In this document: piece by piece, positions 1-5,490 of the stretch | How the letters are laid out: each line of letters opens with the position of its first letter | Position numbering within the stretch: position 1 is the first letter of the stretch | Origin: Alphaproteobacteria bacterium | Lineage (GTDB): Bacteria; Pseudomonadota; Alphaproteobacteria; UBA8366 | Length of the DNA: 5,612 nucleotides | Assembly: GCA_029861675.1 (NCBI GenBank) | Contig: JAOTYV010000300.1 | Location: 1 to 5,612, forward strand | Reading direction: 5' to 3' | Notes under the pieces: generated by a model | Told to the model about the DNA's origin: nothing | Seen by the model: the letters and a program-made list of their open reading frames with translations, nothing else | Database searches by the model: none | Translations under genes and position numbers: made by a program

Positions 1-1215
1 CTGCGTCGTGAAGGCCTTGGTCGACGCGACGCCGATTTCCGGCCCGGCAAGGGTCGGCAACACGCCATCGGATTCGCGGGCAATCGTCGATTCCGGGACG
101 TTCACCACCGACACGATGTGCTGATCTTGCGAAGCGGCATAGCGCAGCGCCGACAGGGTATCCATGGTCTCGCCCGATTGGCTGATGAAAATGGACAACC
201 CGTTCGGCGTCATCGGCAAGTTGCGGTAGCGGAACTCGGACGCAACATCGACTTCCACCGGCAAGCGCGCGCATTGCTCGATCCAGTATTTTCCGACCAG
301 ACCCGCGTAATAGGCGGTGCCGCAAGCGCTGATCGATACCCGCGACACGGCCGACAGGTCCATCGGCAATGGCGGCAGCGCGATGCTGCGCTCGACCGGG
401 TTGAGCATCGAATGCAAGGTATCGCCGATCACCGCGGGCTGCTCGAAGATTTCCTTCTGCATGAAATGGCGGTAGTTGCCCTTGCCGATCAACGCACCGG
501 ACACCACCGTCTGCACCACCGGCCGGTCGACCGCGCGCCCGGTCCAATCGAAAATCGACGCGCCGTCGCCGGTAACCACGGCCCAGTCGCCTTCCTCGAG
601 GTAGCAGATGCGCTGGGTCAGCGGCGCCAGCGCCAGCGCATCGGACCCGAAATACATCTCGCCATCGCCAAATCCCACGGCGAGCGGGCTGCCCTGCCGC
701 ACGCCGATCATCAAATCGTGCTCGCCGCGAAATATCAGCACCAGCGCGAAGGCGCCTTCAAGCTCGCGCATCGTTGCGGCGACCGCTTCCTTCGGGGTGC
801 ATCCCTCGTCGAGATACCGGGTCACGAGATGAACCACGACTTCCGTATCGGTTTCGGTTTCGAACTGGTTGCCGCGCGCCGAAAGCTCGTCACGCAGCGA
901 ATGAAAATTCTCGATGATGCCGTTATGCACCACCGCGACGCGGTCGGTGGCGTGCGGATGCGCATTCGTCTCGTTCGGCAGACCGTGGGTCGCCCATCGC
1001 GTATGCCCGATTCCGATCGTGCCCTCGACGGGTTCGCGGTCGATCAAGGACGCAAGGTTGACCAGTTTGCCTTCCGCGCGGCGGCGGTCGATCCGCCCGT
1101 TCACCAGAGTAGCGATGCCCGCGGAATCATATCCCCGGTATTCGAGCCGTTTCAGGCCGTCGACCAGCAGGGGCGCGACCGGGTTCTTGCCGACGATACC
1201 GATAATTCCACACAT
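1..1215 (-). CDS. glmS: Glutamine--fructose-6-phosphate aminotransferase (isomerizing), N-terminal 405 residues, cut by window edge
   Basis: GlmS makes glucosamine-6-phosphate from fructose-6-phosphate and glutamine in the cytoplasm, the committed step of UDP-GlcNAc synthesis. The protein starts MCGIIGIVG, so Cys2 becomes the N-terminal nucleophile of the class II glutaminase domain after Met removal. Other glutaminase motifs are YRGYDSAG (27-34), HTRWATHG (71-78), HNGIIENF (97-104) and ETDTEV (121-126). The linker motif KGNYRHFMQKEIFEQP lies at 245-260. The first SIS domain shows ACGTAYYAG (297-305) and SQSGET (345-350), and the sequence leaves the window at EIGVASTKAFTTQ (393-405). The family is about 600 residues long, so roughly the last third, including the second SIS domain with the isomerase residues, lies outside. 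The ATG abuts the glmU stop (TGA-ATG), so translational coupling is likely. An AAGG 11 bases upstream, inside glmU, is a modest ribosome site. No glmS ribozyme or separate leader has room to fit. Confidence 0.97.
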   Translation of the reverse strand, partial: MCGIIGIVGKNPVAPLLVDGLKRLEYRGYDSAGIATLVNGRIDRRRAEGKLVNLASLIDREPVEGTIGIGHTRWATHGLPNETNAHPHATDRVAVVHNGIIENFHSLRDELSARGNQFETETDTEVVVHLVTRYLDEGCTPKEAVAATMRELEGAFALVLIFRGEHDLMIGVRQGSPLAVGFGDGEMYFGSDALALAPLTQRICYLEEGDWAVVTGDGASIFDWTGRAVDRPVVQTVVSGALIGKGNYRHFMQKEIFEQPAVIGDTLHSMLNPVERSIALPPLPMDLSAVSRVSISACGTAYYAGLVGKYWIEQCARLPVEVDVASEFRYRNLPMTPNGLSIFISQSGETMDTLSALRYAASQDQHIVSVVNVPESTIARESDGVLPTLAGPEIGVASTKAFTTQ

Positions 1216-2598
1216 TCAGGACCGCACCTTGCGTCGTTTCGATTTTTCCTGCGGCCGCTTCGGCGCCGCTTCCGACAATTTTTCCCGAAGCGCGTTAGCC
1301 CGGCCCGGCTTGTCCACCTGCTCACCCCGCGCGATTGCCAAGGCGTCGCCATCGACATCCCGTACTACCGTACTGCCGGCGGCGATGATCGCCCCGTCGC
1401 CAACCGTCACCGGCGCGACCAGTGCGGTGTTGGACCCGATGAAGACCGATTTGCCGATCACCGTGCGATGCTTCGCATAGCCATCGTAGTTGCAGGTGAT
1501 GGTGCCGGCGCCGACATTCGTGCCCTCGCCGATCTCGGCGTCACCGATATAGGACAGATGGTTCGCCTTCACGCCGGCGGCGAGCCGGGCATTTTTCACC
1601 TCGACGAAATTGCCGACATGAGCCTTTCGCCCGATTTCGGCACCCGGACGCAGCCGCGCGAACGGCCCAATGATCGCATCCTGTTCCACGCTGGCTCCCT
1701 CGAGATGGGAAAACGCCTTGATCTCGGCACCGCTCTCGACGGTCACGCCCGGTCCAAAGACGACGTTGGGGCCAACCGTCACATCGCGCGCGAGCACCGT
1801 GTCGTGGCTGAACCAGACCGAGTCCGGGTCGAGCAGCGTCACACCGGCCTCCATGGCCTCGGCCCGGCGGCGGCGTTGCCAGACCGCTTCCGCCCGGGCC
1901 AATCCGGCCCGGCTGTCCACGCCCATCAGCTCTTCCGTCGGCGCCTCGATGACCGCGCAGGTCTGTCCGTGCTTGCGCGCGATCGCGACGACATCGGTGA
2001 GGTAGAATTCACCCTTGGCGTTCTCGTTGCCGATCTGGTCGAGGAATTCGAACATGCGCGACGCATCCATCGCCATGACGCCGGAATTGCAAAGATCGAT
2101 TGCCCGCTGTTCGGGGGTGGCGTCGCGATCCTCCACGATGGCATCCAACCCGCCGGACTCATCCAGGATCAGGCGACCGTAGCCGGTAGGATCCGGCGGC
2201 CGGAATCCAAGCACCACGACCGACGCCTTTTCCTTGCGCGCGGCCAGCATGCGTTTCAGCGTTTCCGGCCTGATCAGCGGCGTATCGCCATACAGGATCA
2301 GGGCGGTGCCCACATCGAAACCGGCGAGCGCGCATTTGGCCCGGCCCACCGCATCGGCGGTGCCCAGGCGGTCCCATTGCACCGCGGTCGGATTGGGCGC
2401 GACCACGTCGCTGACCTTGTCCATATCCGGCCCGACGACGACGACCGTGCGCTCGACATTCAGCGAGCGGAGCGAGTCGAGCACATGGCCCACCATCGGG
2501 CGGCCGGCGATCCTATGCAGCACCTTGGGCAACGCAGATTTCATGCGTGTGCCCATTCCGGCGGCAAGAATGACGGCGGCGGTTTCCGCGGTACTCAT
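1216..2598 (-). CDS. glmU: Bifunctional UDP-N-acetylglucosamine pyrophosphorylase / glucosamine-1-phosphate N-acetyltransferase
   Basis: GlmU acetylates glucosamine-1-phosphate with acetyl-CoA and then uridylates it to UDP-GlcNAc. The product is 460 residues; E. coli GlmU is 456. The N-terminal nucleotidyltransferase domain has LAAGMGTRMKS (11-21) with Arg18 and Lys25, Q74 and GTAD (79-82), YGD with Asp105, GYGR (139-142), Glu156 and Asn171. The C-terminal left-handed beta-helix has LRPGAE (316-321), Lys335, His347 (the E. coli His363 equivalent, catalytic base) in NHLSYIGD, and the CNYDG loop with Asn370. One oddity: the Mg ligand Asn227 of E. coli (GVNNR) is Asp228 here (GVDSR). The tail is strongly basic (PKRPQEKSKRRKVRS). 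The frame stays open to a Met codon at 2706, but this start is preferred: it puts the LAAG motif at the family's usual position and has AGGA 12 bases upstream. The 36 extra residues would fall in AT-rich intergenic DNA. It is first in an operon with glmS. Confidence 0.97.
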   Translation of the reverse strand: MSTAETAAVILAAGMGTRMKSALPKVLHRIAGRPMVGHVLDSLRSLNVERTVVVVGPDMDKVSDVVAPNPTAVQWDRLGTADAVGRAKCALAGFDVGTALILYGDTPLIRPETLKRMLAARKEKASVVVLGFRPPDPTGYGRLILDESGGLDAIVEDRDATPEQRAIDLCNSGVMAMDASRMFEFLDQIGNENAKGEFYLTDVVAIARKHGQTCAVIEAPTEELMGVDSRAGLARAEAVWQRRRRAEAMEAGVTLLDPDSVWFSHDTVLARDVTVGPNVVFGPGVTVESGAEIKAFSHLEGASVEQDAIIGPFARLRPGAEIGRKAHVGNFVEVKNARLAAGVKANHLSYIGDAEIGEGTNVGAGTITCNYDGYAKHRTVIGKSVFIGSNTALVAPVTVGDGAIIAAGSTVVRDVDGDALAIARGEQVDKPGRANALREKLSEAAPKRPQEKSKRRKVRS

Positions 2599-2875
2599 AT
2601 CGTGTGTGGTTCCTGGTACATTCCCGGTTTGGCCAACCCAGGGCGCGAAATTGTCATATGGTAAATGCCGCGCCAAGTCACTTATTGTTTCGAAGTCTTT
2701 CAACATGTTCTTAACCGCAATTTCTAAATATAGGCTTATGATCAGTGAGGACTACGCTCCTATCCGTGTTCTATTTTTACTTGGTTCCTGTGCCTGTGTT
2801 GGATACAAGAAGGGCTAGTCCAAGCGGTGGATAGGACCGCCATTCGACAAAATAAATAATAATTTTCAGGATGTT
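2599..2875. other. Divergent intergenic region between glmU and gph
   Basis: This 277-base region separates two divergently transcribed genes and must hold the promoters of both unless they lie further in. It is clearly richer in A and T than its surroundings, especially from about 2680 to 2870. I find no coding sequence with family resemblance in it. On the plus strand a weak sigma-70-like pair, TTGGTT (2781-2786) and TACAAG (2804-2809) with a 17-base spacer, could serve gph. For glmU I see a TATATT-like box on the minus strand near 2730 but no good -35. Small symmetric elements are AACATGTT (2702-2709), a tandem CCTGTG (2787-2798) and a 5-bp stem GCGGT/ACCGC (2824-2828/2836-2840). None is specific enough to name a regulator. 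Confidence 0.6.
2781..2809 (+). promoter_or_regulatory. Weak candidate promoter for gph
   Basis: TTGGTT at 2781-2786 matches the -35 consensus at 3 of 6 positions. TACAAG at 2804-2809 matches the -10 consensus at 4 of 6, with an ideal 17-base spacer. It lies in the AT-rich divergent region and would give a leader of about 60 bases before the gph start. The match is poor enough to arise by chance, so this is only the best plus-strand candidate seen. Confidence 0.2.
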
Positions 2876-3544
2876 ATGCCGAATTCGCCGCTTCCCGCCC
2901 TCATCTTCGATTTCGACGGCACGCTGATCGAGAGCGCGCCGGAACTCGCGCGCTGCCTGAACGCCTTGCTGGCCGAGGACGGCCGCCGCCCGCTGACCCA
3001 AGCCCAGGTCGAGGACATGATCGGCAATGGCGTCGCCAAGCTGGTCGAACGGGGTCTGCGCGCCAGCGGCGGCGTTCCCTCGAATCTGGACGCGCATGTG
3101 AAACGCTTCATGGCGATCTACGACAGCGCGCCGATCACGGACACGCCGATCTATGACGGCGTGACGGAGACCCTGGCGCGGCTCGGCGCCGACGGACATG
3201 TGATGGCGATCTGCACCAACAAGCCGTACGCACCCACCATGAAGATCCTCGACGGCATCGGCATGACGCACCATTTCAGCGTTGTCGGCGGCGGCGACAG
3301 CTTCCCGGTCCGCAAGCCCGACCCGGGCCATTTGGAGGGCGTCCTCGACATGCTCGGCATCGCCCGCGACCAGGCGATCATGATCGGCGACAGCCCGAAC
3401 GATATCAGCTGCGCGGTGGCCGCGGGCGTAAGGTCGATCGCGGTGACCTACGGCTACTCGCGGATCCCGCATGCAGAGCTCGGCGCGGACCGGCTGATCG
3501 ACCGTTTCGACGCCCTGCCCGCGGCAATCGCCGATCTCGGCTAG
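2876..3544 (+). CDS. gph: Phosphoglycolate phosphatase, HAD superfamily subfamily IA
   Basis: The likely reaction is dephosphorylation of 2-phosphoglycolate to glycolate in the cytoplasm, which recycles product of DNA 3'-end repair or of RuBP oxygenation. The 222-residue length fits Gph-type HAD hydrolases. All four HAD motifs are present: DFDGTL with nucleophile Asp12 and acid/base Asp14; TN at 114-115 (motif II, ICTNKPY); Lys147 in RKPDP (motif III); and GDSPND (171-176) with Asp172 and Asp176 binding Mg (motif IV). Residues from about 20 to 85 form the alpha-helical cap of subfamily IA, seen here in GNGVAKLVERGL (50-61). An AGG at 2868-2870, 5 bases before the ATG, supports this start. It is transcribed away from glmU and converges on the alpha/beta hydrolase. 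Substrate range in this family is broad, so another small phosphomonoester remains possible, but the overall pattern is Gph-like. Confidence 0.9.
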   Translation: MPNSPLPALIFDFDGTLIESAPELARCLNALLAEDGRRPLTQAQVEDMIGNGVAKLVERGLRASGGVPSNLDAHVKRFMAIYDSAPITDTPIYDGVTETLARLGADGHVMAICTNKPYAPTMKILDGIGMTHHFSVVGGGDSFPVRKPDPGHLEGVLDMLGIARDQAIMIGDSPNDISCAVAAGVRSIAVTYGYSRIPHAELGADRLIDRFDALPAAIADLG

Positions 3545-3553
3545 CCGAGAACG
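3532..3553. terminator. Palindrome at the convergent gph/hydrolase junction, possible bidirectional terminator
   Basis: TCTCGGCTAGCCGAGA (3535-3550) is a perfect 16-base palindrome. It can fold as a 6-bp stem with a CTAG loop, and two further pairs (3532-3533 with 3552-3553) form across an A/A mismatch. It contains the gph stop codon (3542-3544) and ends just before the stop of the opposite gene (3554-3556). A symmetric hairpin here could end transcripts from both sides. There is no T-run on either strand, so it does not meet the standard intrinsic terminator pattern. The terminator role is inference; the palindrome itself is directly seen. Confidence 0.4.
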
Positions 3554-4351
3554 CTACAGCACCGCCAGGAAATCGCGCACCGCCGCGGCGCAGTCCGCAT
3601 CATGGGAAAACGGCAGGCCATGGCGCGCATGGGGAAACACGCGCAGCCGCGCGCCGGCGATCCGCCGATGCAGATCAGCCATGACCTCGACCGGAATGAA
3701 CGGGCTTGAATCCGGATGCAGGATCAGGGTCGGTGTTTCGATAATTCCCAGCTCCGGCCCCAGATCCACGCCGGTCAGCATCGCCAGCGCGTCCAGAATC
3801 GCGGCGGGCTCGGCGGCCGTCTGCTGGGCCTCGAACCAGGCGGCGCGGGCCTCGCTCAACCCGCCGTCGAAAAAGCGCTGCTCCATCATATGGGCGGACC
3901 AGCCGGCCATGCCGTCGCGTTCGATGATCCCCTGCCAGGACTCCACGTTGCGGATCGAACCGCCAAAATGCGCGCCGTTGCAAACCGTCAGGCTGTGCAA
4001 ACGCCCACCGTTGCGCGCCGCGCAGCCCAGCGCGACCGTACCGCCGACCGATTCCCCAACGAGGTGAAATCGCGCCGCACCGGCGGCGTCCGCCACGGCG
4101 AGCAGATCTTCCACCACGCCGTCGAGCGACCAGATGAAATCCGCCGGCACCGGCGACGCGCCATGGCCCCGCATGTCGAACCGCACCAGCCGATAGCGCC
4201 CCGCCAGCACCGGGATCCAGCCGGCCCAGCATCCAATGCTGGCGCCGACACCATGATGAAACAGGATGGTCTCCGGCGCCTCGATCCAGGGCGGCGTCAG
4301 GTCGATAACGTCATAGGCGAGCGTCCCGCCGCGATGCTGAATTTCGGCCAT
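3554..4351 (-). CDS. Alpha/beta hydrolase fold protein
   Basis: A 265-residue cytoplasmic alpha/beta hydrolase with no signal peptide or membrane segment visible. The order of motifs is classical: HHG (32-34) for the oxyanion hole, DMRGHG (59-64), the nucleophile elbow GESVG with Ser101, a likely acid Asp214 in LHPDSSPFIP, and a C-terminal His, most likely His244 in HARHGLPF. A lid-like helical segment lies at about 130-195. The layout resembles 3-oxoadipate enol-lactonases and related esterases, but no pathway gene is adjacent, so the substrate cannot be named. The frame stays open to a Met at 4402. The start used here has GGGAG (4362-4366 on the opposite strand) 10 bases upstream and gives the usual family N-terminus (MAEIQHRGGTLAY). 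A weak candidate promoter is TTGACT (4425-4430) with CAGCAT (4401-4406), spacer 18, read on the minus strand. Confidence 0.85.
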   Translation of the reverse strand: MAEIQHRGGTLAYDVIDLTPPWIEAPETILFHHGVGASIGCWAGWIPVLAGRYRLVRFDMRGHGASPVPADFIWSLDGVVEDLLAVADAAGAARFHLVGESVGGTVALGCAARNGGRLHSLTVCNGAHFGGSIRNVESWQGIIERDGMAGWSAHMMEQRFFDGGLSEARAAWFEAQQTAAEPAAILDALAMLTGVDLGPELGIIETPTLILHPDSSPFIPVEVMADLHRRIAGARLRVFPHARHGLPFSHDADCAAAVRDFLAVL

Positions 4352-4473
4352 GTGCGTGCTTCTCCCGCCCCGATTTGCGCCCGGTCGCGCAACCGACACC
4401 ATGCTGCGGCGGCCCGGCGCGCCAAGTCAACAAGCGGGTCGGCGGCAGTCGATACCCCCATCCGGGGCCAGCC

Positions 4474-4502
4474 TTGACACTCTCGGGACCGGCGCGTAAA
4501 TC
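4474..4502 (+). promoter_or_regulatory. Sigma-70-type promoter of tRNA-Val
   Basis: A perfect -35 box TTGACA (4474-4479) is followed after 17 bases by TAAATC (4497-4502), a -10 with 3 of 6 consensus matches. Transcription would start near 4509, about 14 bases before the mature tRNA 5' end, which is the usual short leader. The stretch after the -10 is rich in C (CTCCCCTCCC), like the GC-rich discriminators of stable-RNA promoters under stringent control. That regulation is inferred from base composition only. Confidence 0.7.
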
Positions 4503-4522
4503 TCCCCTCCCGTCTTCGGATC

Positions 4523-4597
4523 GGGCGCGTAGCTCAGCGGGAGAGCACCGCCTTCACACGGCGGGGGTCACAGGTTCAATCCCTGTCGCGCCCACCA
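4523..4597 (+). tRNA. tRNA-Val (anticodon CAC), CCA encoded
   Basis: A complete cloverleaf is visible. The acceptor stem GGGCGCG (4523-4529) pairs with CGCGCCC (4587-4593). The D arm is GCTC/GAGC (4532-4535/4543-4546) with a 7-base loop. The anticodon stem CCGCC/GGCGG (4548-4552/4560-4564) encloses the loop TTCACAC, putting anticodon CAC at 4555-4557. The variable loop has 5 bases (GGGTC). The T arm ACAGG/CCTGT (4570-4574/4582-4586) holds the TTCAATC loop. The discriminator is A4594, followed by an encoded CCA. The tRNA reads GUG valine codons. All stems are perfectly paired, so it should be functional. It stands alone between the hydrolase and the SDR gene. Confidence 0.97.
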
Positions 4598-4667
4598 TAT
4601 ATTTCATCGTCACCGTCGGAAATTTGTTCGGCTCGGGACACTTTCGTCCGGACCAGCGTCTTCGCTT

Positions 4668-4685
4668 GATTGCCTAGCGGCAATC
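4668..4685 (+). other. Strong stem-loop in the tRNA-SDR spacer
   Basis: GATTGCC (4668-4674) and GGCAATC (4679-4685) form a perfect 7-bp stem with a TAGC tetraloop. It overlaps by one base a second palindrome, CCCGCGGG (4685-4692). It sits 71 bases after the tRNA and 52 bases before the SDR start, so it could end the tRNA transcript or lie in the SDR leader. No T-run follows on the plus strand, so a standard intrinsic terminator is not supported. The rest of the 140-base spacer holds only the palindrome GTCCGGAC (4646-4653) and no convincing promoter. Confidence 0.45.
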
Positions 4686-4724
4686 CCGCGGGTTAGATAG
4701 ATCGTAGGCCGCCACAATGCCGCC

Positions 4725-4729
4725 GGGAG
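4725..4729 (+). promoter_or_regulatory. Ribosome binding site deciding the SDR start
   Basis: GGGAG lies 8 bases before the ATG at 4738, an ideal spacing. The in-frame ATG at 4717 has only a weak AGG upstream and would place the start before this site. The 4738 start also gives the N-terminus expected for the family. Confidence 0.75.
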
Positions 4730-4737
4730 CAACGAGA

Positions 4738-5490
4738 ATGAACGCAGTCGACCTGAACGGACAGAGAGCGGTCGTCACCGGCGGGGCGAACGGGATCGGG
4801 TATGCGGTGGCCGAACGGCTTTGCCGCTCGGGCGCCACCGTGGCCATATGGGATATGGACACGGCACGAGGCGAAAGCGCCGCGACCGAACTGGGCAACG
4901 CCGGAAAGGCGGTCTTCCACGCGGTCGACGTCACCGATCCGGACAGCGTCGCCAGGACGCTCGTGCAGACCGAGCAGGACATCGGGCCGGTCGACATCGC
5001 CGTCAACAGCGCCGGCATCGCCGGCATGAACGCGACGGTCGAGGAATACCCGATCGAGGAGTGGAACCGCGTCATCGACATCAATTTGAACGGCACGTTC
5101 TACGTCAACCGCGCCGTGGTGCCGGGCATGCGCGAGCGCAATTATGGACGGATCTGCAACATCGCGTCGATCGCGGGCAAGGAAGGCAACCCCAACGCGG
5201 CGGCCTACAGCGCGTCGAAGGGCGGCGTCATCGCGCTCACGAAATCCCTGGGCAAGGAACTCGCCGCCTACAACGTCGCGGTCAATTGCGTGACGCCGGC
5301 GGCGGCGCGCACGCGGATCTTCGATCAGATGACGCAAGAGCATATCGACTTCATGCTGTCGAAGATTCCGCGCAACCGCTTCGTCGAGGTCGAGGAGATC
5401 GCCTCGATGATCGCGTGGATCGTTTCCCGCGAAAACAGTTTCACCACCGCCGCCGTGTTCGACATATCCGGCGGCCGGGCAACCTACTAG
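4738..5490 (+). CDS. Short-chain dehydrogenase/reductase (classical SDR), substrate unknown
   Basis: A 250-residue NAD(P)-dependent oxidoreductase of the classical SDR family, the normal length. The Rossmann motif TGGANGIG is at 14-21, Asp39 (IWDMD) ends the second strand and suggests NAD(H) rather than NADP(H), and DVTD is at 64-67. NSAG (90-93), Asn116, Ser144, Tyr157 and Lys161 (YSASK) complete the catalytic tetrad and its support. The usual Pro-Gly after strand six is replaced by TPAAART, so the Gly is missing. The C-terminus FDISGGRATY is typical of a group of sugar or polyol dehydrogenases and FabG-like proteins often labelled 3-oxoacyl-ACP reductase. I cannot choose among these and no pathway partner is visible. 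The upstream stem-loop and tRNA make co-transcription uncertain. The last two bases of the Thr-Tyr-stop run form CTAG, where an insertion sequence joins. The stop codon is intact, so the protein is complete. Confidence 0.9.
   Translation: MNAVDLNGQRAVVTGGANGIGYAVAERLCRSGATVAIWDMDTARGESAATELGNAGKAVFHAVDVTDPDSVARTLVQTEQDIGPVDIAVNSAGIAGMNATVEEYPIEEWNRVIDINLNGTFYVNRAVVPGMRERNYGRICNIASIAGKEGNPNAAAYSASKGGVIALTKSLGKELAAYNVAVNCVTPAAARTRIFDQMTQEHIDFMLSKIPRNRFVEVEEIASMIAWIVSRENSFTTAAVFDISGGRATY
5487..5490. other. CTAG at the IS junction, probable insertion target
   Basis: The four bases immediately before the insertion sequence read CTAG, which fits the YTAR-type target duplicated by some IS5-family groups. 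The TAG is also the SDR stop codon. The second copy would lie past the other end of the element, outside the window. If the element instead begins one base earlier (GGGTCTG), the target would be TA or CTA. Confidence 0.5.

Noticed and set aside
118..2664. An 848-codon open frame on the plus strand, antisense to glmU and glmS
   Set aside because: It covers two clearly recognised genes on the other strand. Its translation is rich in Arg, His and Asp, as expected for the mirror frame of GC-rich coding DNA, and it shows no family motif. It is a shadow frame.
2599..2706. A 36-residue N-terminal extension of GlmU from a Met codon at 2706
   Set aside because: It falls in AT-rich intergenic DNA, has no good ribosome site and would shift the LAAG nucleotide-binding motif away from the usual position. 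The 2598 start is much better.
2777..3472. A 231-codon minus-strand frame opposite gph
   Set aside because: It mirrors the gph coding sequence, whose four HAD motifs are complete, and it has no recognisable domain of its own.
4455..4467. A CCCC/GGGG stem upstream of the tRNA promoter
   Set aside because: It has only four pairs with a 5-base loop and no T-run, which is expected by chance in DNA this rich in G and C.
4523..4597. The tRNA as an attachment site for an integrated element
   Set aside because: No integrase gene and no repeated tRNA 3' fragment appear in the window. The only mobile DNA is an IS element nearly 900 bases away that moves by a different mechanism.
4717..4737. An upstream in-frame ATG for the SDR gene, adding seven residues
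   Set aside because: The added residues (MPPGATR) do not fit the usual family start, and the strong GGGAG ribosome site lies downstream of this ATG, placed for the start at 4738.
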